Shown here in pieces: positions 25,258-36,382 of a stretch of DNA of 64,000 bases. Made by a program: the position numbers and the translations under genes. The notes under the pieces are model-generated. The model saw only the letters and a program-made list of their open reading frames with translations. It searched no databases and had not been told where the DNA came from. The number at the start of each line of letters is the position of its first letter. Position 1 is the first letter of the stretch. The stretch is from Biscogniauxia marginata (taxonomy: Eukaryota; Ascomycota; Sordariomycetes; Xylariales; Xylariaceae), in contig MU404092.1 of the NCBI GenBank assembly GCA_022695795.1, forward strand, positions 124,001 to 188,000, given 5' to 3'.

Positions 25258-25702
25258 TCTGATGTTGGTGTTGACGGAAAGGATGGATTGATAAGAGACC
25301 CGTAAATTAAACCAGTTCCAATCCGTTGATACGTCATCAGCTCAGGTGGTCGACGAAGCTCAGCTACTTCCACATGGTAATTAGGCACCTGCAGGTGCTA
25401 CTGTAGGGGGTATTTGGCGAAGTGGGCCCCGCCGGATTTAACGCTACGGGACCTTTGAACCCCGTTATAGGTTCCTAGGTACTAGTTATTAGGTACAGTT
25501 TACTAGCCGCGGGGTGTCACCTGGCCGACGCACACCATTTGTACATCGTCTTGATCGTCAACATGCCGTTTTCAATTTCTCCATCTTAACTCCGATTTTC
25601 TACTTCTGCTACGAAAAAGCACATACAAATGCGCAAACCTGCCATCGACTTCTCACTCGTCACTACGGGTCCCTAAGCGATGGCAAAGCCATTGGAGCCA
25701 CT
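25258..25702. promoter_or_regulatory. Divergent promoter region, ATG6 / SCM3
   Basis: The 445 bp between two divergent start codons. It holds a near-palindromic CACCTGCAGGTGC at 25387-25399 and CTAGGTACTAG at 25474-25484. No TATA box is obvious. Confidence 0.45.
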
Positions 25703-28700
25703 ATGGAACCTCCTTCGAAACGATTGAAGCTCCGCCAGGCTCCCTACGAGAGCGACGACGAAGAAGCTAATCAGGATGAGCTCTCGATGACGCCCAGCCA
25801 ATTCAATGCCCGACAAGATCCTATGTACCAACTGGACAAGGGACGTGCAAAAGCTGCAACACGGCTCAAATCCATCTTTGAAAGCATCTTCGAGAAGTAT
25901 GAGAGGGATTTCACCGGGGTTGGCGACGAGATCGATCTACGCACCGGCGAGATCATCGTCGACAATGGGCACCTCCAGTCTCTGGAGGACGAGCAAGAAC
26001 GTGAAAGAGAAGGTTCTATTTCAAGCGACGAGGAAGAGAGGATATTGAGAGGGAAGGAGACTCGCCCAGCCAAACGACCACATTCGACGTCGTTAATGCC
26101 CGCCAACCCATCCTCATACAACCGTACTCAATCATTACAACCATGGAAACAACCTGCCGCGTTGGGCGGAAGCGCACATCGGCTATCCTCACTTGCCTTT
26201 CCCCCGACTGCGTTCGGGGATCCTAGCCAATTTCCCTTCGGCCTGTCAATGTTTGGTAACAGCCCCGTCGACCCAGCCTGGCAAGTCCCGGAGCTACCGT
26301 CACCATCTCCCCACAGCATGTTCGGCTTTGGCTATAATCCCCAGGCCCCAGGGTTCCCGCAATCACTTCCATTTGATATGGGATCGTTTATGGCCACAGG
26401 GGCTAACCATCACGGTTTCAATGATGGCTTATTTCGCCAACAGGGATTCAGGAAGCTCGCGAGCGCCAAGTCATTTACACGGGCTTCGTTGCCTACGAGC
26501 GAATCGAGGGAAAGTGATACAGATGAAGACGACATCCTACTAGCTAGAGACAGGGAGGGTGCTTCTGCGCCTGCTGTTACAAGAGCTGTCGAAAAACGTC
26601 TAACCTTGGCTGCGTTTGTGCAAGGCTCAACCCAAGGGAACAGGGAGCTCCAAGGAGCGTTAGTCACGGCTCAAAACCCCCGTAAAAAGTCCCGTAATCC
26701 ACGAAGACAGCCAAAGAAAACTCCTATCGCCGAAGAACACGACGAATCCCAGCCCCGGATACTCAACGAAATCAGCGCCCAAGGGGCGCGAAGAGGAAAC
26801 GAGACAAGTACTCCTACGAAGCAGACTAAAGCTCAACCGCTGCGTAGTGGATCTGGACGGTCTAAGAAGACAAGTACGTCGACGACGCTTCAAAGGTCTA
26901 ATGATATTCATCCAGCTCGAACAACAAAAAGTGTCGAGCGGGAAACAACATCCATATCAGATCAGAAACTAGAAATACCGCGTCGCAAACCCGGCCGGCC
27001 GAGAAAGTTAGCTGTGGCTGAAGATATTAAAAACCTTCAAAAGGAAACTGAGAAAAATACCCAACTAGAGACATGCACCAAATCAAGTCCTCGTACGACG
27101 GCAGCTGCATCCAAACCTGCAAACTACTCGGCCATTACAATTTCACTTCCAGTTCGGCCAAGTCAACACATAAAAGCTCCTCAAGAGCTTCCCGCCCATG
27201 CTATTCAGAATGGTATAAAAGCGACGGAGGAAGATCCATTTGACCCTCAGCAAAGACGGTCATCGCGAGCTCGTAAGCAAACGGAGTTCTACGGTAGTCT
27301 CAAATGGCCGAAGCGCGGCGAAAGACCATCAGAAAATACCGCTGAAGAGATCAACCAGGATTCAAGCCCATCGCAAACAGACAGGAACACGTCTTTACGA
27401 AGTTTTGTAGATTGTCCAGATACTTCCAGTGCAGAGCAGGTACAGTCGGAGCAAGGCGACGTGTGCGGGCAGGCCACCGTTGATAATGAGGTTGTACTCG
27501 AGTTACATGGCACTACCCAGACAACGGATCAACGAGACGATGAAGACGATACAGATCCCGATATGAATGACGACGAGTTCGAAATTGGCCAGATTGCATG
27601 TTCGCTGTCGGAGGAAAGGAATACTGGAAATGAGAATGAAGATTCGGAGCTAGCCCTACATTCACTAACTTTGGAGCCTTCACTATTAGAAAGAAGCGAC
27701 ATGAATAATAACGAACCGTCTCTCCAGACTGACGAAACATTTTCCCGGAATGAGTTAGACCCGTCTTACAGCTTTTCGGACGACGAGCAAGAACTAGTTC
27801 GAAAGCCAGTGGATTTGGCAGAAGACACTCAATTAGCTCAGCAGGAGCAAAATACACCAAGTAAAGGAACGAGTGTCCTCGGGAATACGGACATATTTCT
27901 CAACCGACAAGTCGCGTCTGAGGATGCTACGAGAAGCCGAATGTCAGCTATCTCGGAACCATCAGAGACTGCGCAAACAGACTCGGAGCTAGATTTTGGT
28001 TCTCTCGACACAAATCGGACGTTTGATGTGCCAGAAAATTCCGATGAGGCATCACCGAGCAGCGCGCTTGCCGCCGAGTTCAATATCCCACAGCAAGAAC
28101 CAGAGTGCCAGCAAGAGCTTGTCATGTGCGAGGACCAACTAAGCCCATCCGAGAGGACCATACCTAAACAGGTCCGAAGTCCGCCATTATCACCAGAACT
28201 AGATCAACAGAGATCAGAAGGGGGCTCGGGGTCGGTTTCTAGACTTTCACCAGACCTGGGCGGGAATAGCCCGAATGTCGAATTTTCGGTCGGGGAGGAC
28301 CCCGAAGCTGACCAAGCGGAGTCATCAAACCCCCCGGAAGTCCGTCTAGAGGCGATTCCCCGCACTCACACATCGGCCCCGGTAACCCCCAAGAAACCGA
28401 GGAGGTCGGAGACGGAGAAAAATGGAACCCCTAGCAGTCGTCTTACTGCCTCGCCAGCAAAGAGATTCGCCCTCGCGTCCCTCGTCCCCGACGACCCCAA
28501 GGGCGGCAACGACGGCGATGAAGATGAGCTAAGCATCATCTCGTCGTCCAGCTACTACACCCCGCGCTCCTTCCGCGCCAAGCTCGCGCGCGCCAGACGC
28601 TACTCCTCGTCTTCATCCTATTATTCGTCGACCCCGCGCAAGCTGTCCAGCCGCAGGCACGGCCTCCTCGTCGGCGGCGTCGGCATCGGCGTCTTCACGC

Positions 28701-29038
28701 CAGACCGGTCGCCCCTCGGACCGCTGGGGAGACACGTCGCTCCGGCGACGGACTCGGACTCGAGAGCGGTGCCGAGGGTCAAGCGAGGCGACGGGAAGAA
28801 CAGCATCTCGGACCCCGCGCAGAGCTCGCCCCTCGCGCGCACGGCGGCGCAGAATCTGCTCCGGACCCCGCGACACGGACCCCGCGGGAGCCCGACGGGG
28901 ATGATGACGGGGACGACGGGGACGACGGAGGATACAGGGACTTTGACTTTGGTCCGCACGCCGGGCGGTACTATGCGTAAGTGCGGCGAGGACGGGTTTG
29001 TGTGCGATAGGGATTTCTGCTTCACGTGCTGTAAGTGA
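25703..29038 (+). CDS. SCM3: Scm3/HJURP-family centromeric histone (CENP-A) chaperone
   Basis: A single exon of 1111 residues. The Scm3 domain is N-terminal, about residues 47-95: DPMYQLDKGRAKAATRLKS, then FEKYERDFTGVGDEIDLRTG and EIIVDNGHL. Scm3 binds the Cse4/CENP-A-H4 dimer and deposits it at centromeres. Downstream is a long disordered region with an AT-hook-like RRKPGRPRK near residue 430, a basic SSRARKQTEFYGSLKWPKR block near 520, and acidic tracts. The extreme C-terminus holds a cysteine cluster, CGEDGFVCDRDFCFTCC, which could bind zinc. The start MEPPSKRLKL is preferred over an in-frame upstream ATG at 25514, because it directly precedes the conserved region and the upstream 63 residues look like translated leader. 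The protein is much longer than yeast Scm3 (about 220 residues), as is usual for filamentous fungi. Confidence 0.9.
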   Translation: MEPPSKRLKLRQAPYESDDEEANQDELSMTPSQFNARQDPMYQLDKGRAKAATRLKSIFESIFEKYERDFTGVGDEIDLRTGEIIVDNGHLQSLEDEQEREREGSISSDEEERILRGKETRPAKRPHSTSLMPANPSSYNRTQSLQPWKQPAALGGSAHRLSSLAFPPTAFGDPSQFPFGLSMFGNSPVDPAWQVPELPSPSPHSMFGFGYNPQAPGFPQSLPFDMGSFMATGANHHGFNDGLFRQQGFRKLASAKSFTRASLPTSESRESDTDEDDILLARDREGASAPAVTRAVEKRLTLAAFVQGSTQGNRELQGALVTAQNPRKKSRNPRRQPKKTPIAEEHDESQPRILNEISAQGARRGNETSTPTKQTKAQPLRSGSGRSKKTSTSTTLQRSNDIHPARTTKSVERETTSISDQKLEIPRRKPGRPRKLAVAEDIKNLQKETEKNTQLETCTKSSPRTTAAASKPANYSAITISLPVRPSQHIKAPQELPAHAIQNGIKATEEDPFDPQQRRSSRARKQTEFYGSLKWPKRGERPSENTAEEINQDSSPSQTDRNTSLRSFVDCPDTSSAEQVQSEQGDVCGQATVDNEVVLELHGTTQTTDQRDDEDDTDPDMNDDEFEIGQIACSLSEERNTGNENEDSELALHSLTLEPSLLERSDMNNNEPSLQTDETFSRNELDPSYSFSDDEQELVRKPVDLAEDTQLAQQEQNTPSKGTSVLGNTDIFLNRQVASEDATRSRMSAISEPSETAQTDSELDFGSLDTNRTFDVPENSDEASPSSALAAEFNIPQQEPECQQELVMCEDQLSPSERTIPKQVRSPPLSPELDQQRSEGGSGSVSRLSPDLGGNSPNVEFSVGEDPEADQAESSNPPEVRLEAIPRTHTSAPVTPKKPRRSETEKNGTPSSRLTASPAKRFALASLVPDDPKGGNDGDEDELSIISSSSYYTPRSFRAKLARARRYSSSSSYYSSTPRKLSSRRHGLLVGGVGIGVFTPDRSPLGPLGRHVAPATDSDSRAVPRVKRGDGKNSISDPAQSSPLARTAAQNLLRTPRHGPRGSPTGMMTGTTGTTEDTGTLTLVRTPGGTMRKCGEDGFVCDRDFCFTCCK

Positions 29039-31001
29039 AGTAAAGACGTACCTACCTACCTAAAGGAGTGATGGTGGGGCTTAACGTGATTTTGGGGGAT
29101 AGGAGGACGAGGTGAGACAGTAGTTAGTTTAGTTTAGTTTAGTTAATAGTGGCGGTGATGGAGATAATGACACGAGTTGTTAGATACCTAGCTAGTCTCG
29201 AACAGAAACAATCTATCCTCGAGAGGTAGGATGAGATGAAATAAAATAAAAATCGAGAATAACGACAGGACGCGAGTGAGAAGAGAGATATAATGATATG
29301 TATCCCAATGTAGTCTCTGTAGCTGTAGCAATACGATGCTTAGTTAGAATGTAGGACTCAGACAATCTATTTAAGATATTCTACAGCAACCGCCTTACCT
29401 CCCCTTCCTAGTCGTAAGAAGGCTACGTAAATGTCTCAAGAGGATACTAAGCACCGCAGGAGAGTCTATCCGAGACCCAAAAGTCGGACTTCGAGTTCGT
29501 CCATAACATATAATATGAACGCAATGGATAATGTTCCGCGGGGAGATTTTACTTCTACCGCGACTCTTAAAGATATTTGACGCATTGCCCGAGAGATCTA
29601 CATTAGCTATGTATGCAGAGACGGATAGATCTTTGCTCCGGCGACGAATAGGAATTCCCAACATTCGTTCCATCATCCCAACCATCTTGTCTCGGCATCC
29701 CTGATCCTCCTTCCCCTATAATCACTCTCCTCCTGAACATAACACGAGAGAAGTCAAGCTAGTTCAGTCCAGTTTGGTTCCGGCCCAGCCGTTCGAAGTA
29801 AAGAACATCGGCGCCGATTTTCTGTCCCAACAAACCATTCCTCTCCTTTCCTGCCTCTCCTTTCGTTGGTTTATAGTCTGTTCTTAAGTTTGGAAGAAAG
29901 AAAAAATAAAAAAGGGGGGAGGGGGGGAACCCGGTAGAGAGGGAAAAAACCAGAGTTTAGAGAACGTTAGCCCCATCAATGATGAATGTAAGTGTGTGTA
30001 TACGTTAATGTGAGAAAACTAAAACTGGAAATAAGAGAAGCCCCCCCTCTAACGTAGCAATATTCACCCTCCCCCCCCCCCCCCTCCCTTTCCTTTTCCT
30101 TCCTTCATTCCAAAGAAAGAAGTCTGATCCGGTCCAGACCACCACCACCATCATATATCTACCTAATCTCCTCCTCCCCAACTCCCATATATGTCCGCCT
30201 ATCCATATTTCTCTCCACCATCCCCTCTATTCTCCATCCGCGAATCCGTCCTCCCATTCATCTCGTCTCATTTATCTAATCTTTTCCATCTCGTCTCCGC
30301 CCTCAAACCCCCACCCTTCTACCCTCCTTAAGCAACCAATAATCTTTACTAATTGTCATGCTCGTATTGTCATATCCCAAAAACGAAAGGAAACAAAAGG
30401 AGAAGCAAAAGGGAGAATAATAAATTAGACCCGTGTCTCCCGAACCCTCCTTGTGGAACAACACCAGTAAAAAGCCCAGAAAATGCCCGCTTCGAAAAAA
30501 AGGTTTCCGCATCCGTGTTTCATCTTCGAATTTACTACGCTGATGTAAGGCCCCGTGAGGCCTTCTCATTGGTGGATAAGAGGAAGAAATAATTTGATCC
30601 TTTTGCTACATGCATGGTATGAATAGCGGAGGTTCTCAGTCTCGTGGGAAGAAAAAAGAGGCCTTGTATGGTCATTTAGAAACATCTTGCCATCCTTCAC
30701 CTACATTTGGAAAGGATAGACCGCAGAGTAAACGCGTATTTTCAGGGAGGTAAAGAAAACCTCGCGGTCTAGTAGGAGACTATCTAGAAGGAAGCCTGGC
30801 GCCTCGGTGTTTTAGGACCGACGATGAGTTGCTTCGTCGTGGGCAATACGGGATTGGCGATATCTAAAACACTTGACGAAGGCTGAGGGCTGACCAATTT
30901 TTCAGAGACGTAGTATGAGTTTGGGGTATCTCAAGAAGTTGTGTAGAAGAATTGTCGTAGACATCCGCACCGCCGAGACTCATGCATAGCAAAAGCCTGT
31001 C
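29039..31001. other. Intergenic region between SCM3 and CKA1 (convergent 3' ends)
   Basis: About 2 kb with no supported gene. It includes TTAGT-type repeats near 29118-29142, a run of 14 C at 30071-30084 and long pyrimidine-rich stretches from 30040 to 30310. Both flanking genes end towards it, so it carries their terminators and 3' UTRs. Confidence 0.5.
30071..30084. repeat. Homopolymer C14 run
   Basis: Fourteen consecutive C inside a C/T-rich stretch. Runs of this kind are prone to assembly length errors. Confidence 0.9.
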
Positions 31002-32692
31002 TCAAGACTCGGAGCTCACAGTCGCACCGCCTAGATATTGCGCAAGCATAGCCTCGTCCCGGATGGGAGCGAAGTAGGGGTGAGCCATAGCCTCCTTCGC
31101 TGTGAGACGCTCCTATGAGTTTGTCAGTAGCTTACAATCAAAAGCGAAGCCGCGTAACGAACCTGATGATCGTATCTTAGCAACTTGTCCAAGAAATCAA
31201 TAGCTTCAGGGCTAACGAATCGTTGATTCTCCGTGTTTACGAAACTGTGCCAGGGCTTCTTCTGAAAACGACCGAGCATCTCGTCGTACTGAGGATCAAG
31301 CTCTATCTCGTACTTGTCTAGGTAGTCGAATAGGTCGTCCGTGCCTAGAACCTTAGCTATCTTGACAAGCTGGTCGGAGTTGCTGTTGCCGTGAAAGAAT
31401 GGCTCTTTTCTGAAGATCATTGATGCAAACATGGCGCCAAGACTCCACATGTCCAGACTGTAGTCATATTCTTGAAAATCCACCAGCAGCTCTGGTCCCT
31501 TAAAGTAACGGGAAGCGACCTGACCAATCAACGTCAGCATCGGCTGCAGTTCACATGGACAGTCTGCACTCGGCTGTCGGCACCACACAATTGTGGGTGT
31601 GCGGTGGGACGGTAGCTAGGTTTTTATGACAAACTACGGGAGCATCAAAGGGAGTATCACGCGCGAGGCTGACTTACGCGCACGTTGTATTCGGTACCAG
31701 GGTGATAGAACTCGGCCAGACCCCAGTCGATGAGACGTAACTACAAGAGCCGTGAGTCACAAGCGAGACATATGGATACATGGGAGACGGGCGCGGTACC
31801 TTTCTGTTCTCATGATCGATCATAACGTTATGAGGCTTGACGTCTCGGTGCATAATGCCCTTACTGTGACAATAGTCGAGGGCCTTGAGCAGCTCGTAGA
31901 TATAGTATCGGACATCGATGTCGTTGAATTTGGGGTACAGGCTCCGGAAGTCGGTGTTGTTGACATTCTCGAAGATCAGGGAGGGAGTCTTACTCTACGA
32001 AGACCCGAACCGTCAGCATGATTCCGGCGCGGCGCGGCCGACAACTATCAGAGGCAAATCCGCGCCTCCGACGCAGACGCGCTTACGAGGGGGTTTCCGC
32101 CTACCTGACTGTCCCGGACCACGTCAAGCAAGGCGACAATATTGGGGCCGCCGGAGAGGTTCTGCAGGATCTTGATTTCTCTCTTGATTTTCTTCTTCTT
32201 GACCGGCTTGAGGACCTTGATGACGCATTTCTGGTAGTTGACGACGTTGATGCCCTCGAACACCTCCGAGTACTTGCCGCGGCCTAGACGAGAAGACGCA
32301 AGGTATTAGTCAGTCAGTCAGCCTGTCGGTCGGCCGGGCTGTCGACGAGCCGGGGCCGGGGCCGGTGAGCCGGGGAGCGCGTCGCGACGTACCGATCTTA
32401 CGGATGACCTCGTAGTTCTCCAATACACCCCAGCCTAGACACGCATATCAAGGTCAGCCAGTGCTCCTTGCTTGCTCTAGAGCAAGGTGGCATCATTCAA
32501 TGATGGCCTTGTTGATAGCATCACTGATAGCATCTGATCCCCGACCAAGATAAGCAGGCCGTGTATGTAGCTGTGGATGGGGACAGGGCAGAGATGAGAT
32601 GGGATTGGATTGGACGTACTGATATTGACACTGTCGTAGTCCCAATAGCTTCTGGGCATGTTTTGGTTGACGTCGGCGTAGACCCGCGCCAT
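31002..32692 (-). CDS. CKA1: Casein kinase 2 catalytic subunit alpha
   Basis: Seven exons on the minus strand: 32692-32620, 32434-32393, 32283-32105, 31994-31800, 31740-31678, 31519-31163 and 31112-31002, encoding 339 residues, the usual CK2 alpha length. All splice joins are in frame. Kinase landmarks: glycine loop [11 protein letters not shown] at about 39-49, the CK2-specific basic stretch [12 protein letters not shown], catalytic loop HRDVKPHNV, the CK2 signature DWG ([13 protein letters not shown]) instead of DFG, and [23 protein letters not shown]2 is a constitutively active, acidophilic Ser/Thr kinase that works with beta regulatory subunits in nucleus and cytoplasm. The N-terminal segment [20 protein letters not shown] is the conserved region that packs against the activation loop. 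Intron sizes range from about 80 to 185 nt. Confidence 0.97.
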
Positions 32693-33768
32693 GTTTGCGG
32701 ATTGCCGGGCGAGCTGGCTCTGGCACGGCTGCGAGGTGGGTTGTGGGAGGGAGAGAAATGAGAAGGGAAGTATGAGTGGTGAGAAACCCTCGCGCAGTTT
32801 CATGGGTTCTGAGGTTACTAGGGTTGACTAAATTGATTGGAGGTGGGATGTCTGGCAGCTGGGTAACGCCGGCCGCTCTGGAATCTGCCGCCTGAGGGGA
32901 GCGAATTACGAATCAGTACTAACGATACTGGATTTTGGGGGGAGACGCATTTAGGTTAGGTAGGTACGTGCATTGGTTTTTTTTTTAGTGGGGGGTTCTA
33001 GATCGATGCGGATGAACCCCGGAATTATATAGTCGAAAACGGATTACATAGGCTGACTGGAAAGTGACAAGAAAGCTGACACAGTGTATAATTCCTTCCT
33101 TCCTTCCTTCTATACAATTTCATTGTTACAGAAATACGTAACTCTAAAGAGTTTAGACTGCTCAACGTAGCGGGCCTCCCTCATCCTCTCGATATGGATA
33201 TTCGTAAAGTACTAGGTACGAAAGGCGGGTGGGTCACCTCTATGTAGCTACCTACATAGGTACCCAAAGTACTAGAACCCCCTTGCATTATGTAGGTATC
33301 AACTAAAGCCGTATTCCTGCCTGACAAATTTATTTAAACGCCTTCAAGGTCCTCCTCCGGTGGCATTGTCCTATCAGTACATTAGTCCCGCAATTCACTG
33401 GCTTTGGCTACTGAAGAAATAAATAAAAAAGTGAATTGTGTCGCCTTCAGAGAGAAGATTAATAAGCTCGACATTTGCCCTTTTTCGAAACCACCGTCCG
33501 TCAGACAAGCCAACTTCAGGGGGAGTCTACTAGGACTTCCGACTAAGGATGACGATACAAAGGTTTTCATCATGCGAGTACACTTGAGGAGAATGTGGTG
33601 AAAAAAAAATTTTGAAAAAAAAAAGGGGGGGGAGGGGGCACATGTTGCACTAACCTGCGAGTAAGGCTACATGTATCGCGTACTTTCAGCAATTCTAGGC
33701 TGAGGAAGGCATGAACCTTCAGACGATACATACACCCAGGATGTATTTCCCCCATAGGCAACAGTTTC
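32693..33768. other. Intergenic region upstream of CKA1
   Basis: About 1.1 kb carrying the CKA1 promoter and the 3' side of the DUF3807-like gene. It includes TTCC units near 33090-33110 and A/G homopolymer runs near 33601-33638. I see no gene. Confidence 0.5.
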
Positions 33769-34564
33769 TCAGTCATCGTAGGAAATCTGTCGTCTCTTTG
33801 CAGCCGAGTTGGCACCGACGTCTTGAGTGATCACGTCGTCATCGTAGTCTAAGCTGTTCATACCAGTCTCAACCACGTCCCACGTCCTCTTGCGTAGGTC
33901 TGGTTTCTTCTCTGGGTTGAACTTCTGTTGTTGCTTTTTCCTTTGCTTTGCACGATACCTTTTCCGACGCCGAATTTCTGCATTCGTCAACTGGGGCTTC
34001 TCCGTCTCAATCTCTCCGTCCTCACTACCATTTTCAACTTCCTCCATTTTGTCCGAGGCGTGAGCCTTGGCTTCGCTCTGGGCTTGCGCCGTCCCGGCTA
34101 CCTCGGCAACAGCCTCAGCAATTTCCAGATCAGTTGCTTCTTGCAGTAATAAGACCGACTCGGCTTTGTTCCTTACAACTTTTGCTTCGACTCGGCGAAG
34201 GGATTCGAGTTCGGAATGGCGAAATATGGCGATTTGCTCGTCGGTCAAAGTGCGTTTGACTCCATCCGGGTAGTAACCAAGTCCATCATCCTCTTCCTCT
34301 CCCTCTTCATACCATCCGTCGTCATCTCGGTAGTGTTGGCTATCATCCCTATTGTATGTATCCTGTGGTTGCAGAAATTGGGCGTGGAAGAGCTCTACGG
34401 ATGCGTTGGAGAAATGTGCTTCACGAAACCAATCGATTTCTGCCTTGCCAACAGTTAGTGTTATTCATGCAACAAAGGACATGAGAGTGATCATTTTTGG
34501 ACGCACGAACCTGCGTGACTTCTGGGGCTTTGAAGCTACTCGAAGCATGGAGAGCAGCTGGCAT
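33769..34564 (-). CDS. DUF3807-like fungal protein of unknown function
   Basis: Exon 1 is 34564-34511 and exon 2 is 34443-33769, with a 67-nt intron ending in AAG, encoding 242 residues. The early part reads AEIDWFREAHFSNASVELFHAQFL. It is followed by an acidic patch and the segment DDGLGYYPDGVKRTLTDEQIAIFRHSE, which I recall as the hallmark of the fungal DUF3807 family. The C-terminal third is strongly basic (RRRKRYRAKQRKKQQQKF) and ends with an acidic tail, which suggests a nuclear or RNA-associated protein. No biochemical role is known to me. The downstream half is certain from reading-frame continuity. The short first exon is inferred from the only splice pair that keeps frame, and its AAG acceptor is slightly unusual. 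It is followed in the same orientation by the coiled-coil gene upstream at 35.0-35.7 kb. Confidence 0.75.
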
Positions 34565-34962
34565 AGCGACGTTGTCGCAGCTCGGCTGAGAGAAGACTTG
34601 TTGTTAAGGGGAAGTCAGAGAGATGGAAAGTGACGGTGCTCCAGGCGCGTTTGTTAATTTCTACTGGGGTACGGCCCCACATATAACATTATCGATAGGT
34701 ACCTACTTTATCTTGTACCAGGTGCTTACCTAGGAGGTAGCTTAGTACTACCTGGTACCTAAGGTACCTAAGGTACATCTTTTTAACTTCCATCTCTCAC
34801 GAACCATTTTGCTTAATTCCATGAGATTATTGCGTATTTGGGAATTTAGGGTAACTACAAGTCGTAATTCATAAGCATCGTAAGGTCGTCATGCCCTGGG
34901 CATCAAAAGGATTCCATCTATGGCCATGTCCTGTCTTGGACAGATGCACAGTCCTCTACTCC
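34565..34962. other. Short intergenic region
   Basis: About 400 bp between two genes on the minus strand. It contains a dense cluster of TACCT/AGGTA elements at 34698-34775 and nothing that looks coding. Confidence 0.5.
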
Positions 34963-35679
34963 TCATGTGGTATTCAGCAGCGCCAAAGCACTTTGAAATG
35001 CCCTCACAACCTCGGATACTATGTTCACACGTTACCAATCATTGGTCCGCGAAGGAAGAGAGCGGTACTTACGATGCTGCTTCTTCTGGGAAAGGTTCTG
35101 TTCGGAAAGGCGAACATATCTCTCGCGGGTTTGTAACCTGCCGGTTTGTCAGTGTCGGTCATTGCTAGGTAGATGCCGAAGAACTCCCACCTTTTTACCG
35201 CCCTTTCATTGTCGTGGCTAGACGAAGCCGACGCCCAGACGTTGAAGTACTGGTGAGAGAAGGTCAATGCTGATTTATAAGGAATGATACGAGAGGGAGG
35301 GTTCACACACCTTGACAAGGCGTTCGAATTCCTCCAAGAGTTGTCTTTCTTGCTCATCGGCCTCTTGTAGTGCCTTATCGTACCGTTCCTCGAAGTCTTC
35401 CCAGTCGAATGGAACCAGATGGCCTGGGCTCTGCACTTCAGGCCTGTTGCTTCGTCGCTTATGTGGTTCGGGTGTCTCTACCTGTCGCTGTCGGTCCTGG
35501 CCCGGTTGGATGTTGAGAATCTGTGTTCGCGGAGGCGACTCTGACTGCGGAGGCAATACATCTTCGGGTGACTCTCCCACATGTGTCGAATGCTCCACCA
35601 TCATCGATTGATCAGCTCCGGCATAACCGGGCGTCTGGGGTAATTTCTCCGGGGATGACGACCTCGGAGTAGTAGACAT
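34963..35679 (-). CDS. Unknown coiled-coil protein, 182 residues
   Basis: Four exons: 35679-35311, 35249-35191, 35137-35073 and 35018-34963, with short introns of 53-61 nt, all in frame. The first 80 residues are Ser/Pro-rich and disordered (MSTTPRSSSPEKLPQTPGY). The rest is one long predicted helix with heptad character: WEDFEERYDKALQEADEQER, then FERLVKYFNVWASASSSHDN, ERAVKRLQTRERYVRLSEQN and the end HLSEVVRAFQSALALLNTT. The continuous amphipathic helix across three splice junctions strongly supports the model. I do not recognise a named family. The shape (disordered head plus helical tail) is what one sees in small subunits of kinetochore, spindle-pole or trafficking complexes, but that is only a resemblance. 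The upstream 700 bp is shared with ATG14, which diverges from it. Confidence 0.75.
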
Positions 35680-36382
35680 GGCTTCTCTTCTATGCGCTTC
35701 CGGAGGCGGCTTGTGGAGGCGTAGGTGGTGGAAGACTCTACTTGCCGAGAACTTACAAATGTAGCACTTAACACGGTCACTACGCGACTTGATTTGACTC
35801 GATGGCCAGCTGACAGAAATTGGCCAGGTGACCCTTTCAACTTATGCTATGATAGTATGCCTGGTGCGTGACTAAACACAGAACATGTGATGCTCAAACA
35901 GTGAAGATGATCCTAGTAGCAAACCGATCATAAGAAGTCTTACAATGGAAATTCACAGACTCGTAGAAGACGCGTCGCCGCGCGAGAAAGAACCTTGGAC
36001 CTGGGCCACTTATTTTAGGTAAGGGAGATCTAGACTGAGACTAGGCCAATTAAGTCAAGCCGATAAGTCCGATAAGGCAGTTCTGTTGTACCTTCGTACT
36101 TCGGAACCCACCTCGAACGTCACAAGCGCCCCCGGCCTTGACCTTTTTCATCTCACCTGCAACCATTCATTGTACGTACTTCTACAATATCATTATTCAC
36201 TCTCGCTATCTTACTGTGAGTCCATACTTGTCGACTAAAATAGATATGCAGTCGGATTCTCTCTGCGATTTACCATATAACGGCTGGATAAGAGATACCC
36301 GCCCGTAGATTATCAATACCGCCTCCTTGTTCTACGTCGAATCGCCGTTCACAGTCGCTGTACATTCCCTACGTCGCCCACG
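35680..36382. promoter_or_regulatory. Divergent promoter region, coiled-coil gene / ATG14
   Basis: About 700 bp between divergent start codons. No open frame looks coding. The part nearest ATG14 is pyrimidine-rich. Confidence 0.45.

Noticed and set aside
25514..25702. Upstream in-frame ATG extending SCM3 by 63 residues
   Set aside because: The extra residues look like translated leader, and the downstream ATG starts just before the conserved region.
29395..29685. 96-codon minus-strand frame between SCM3 and CKA1
   Set aside because: Lies in a 3' flanking region, has no family resemblance and no coding-like composition.
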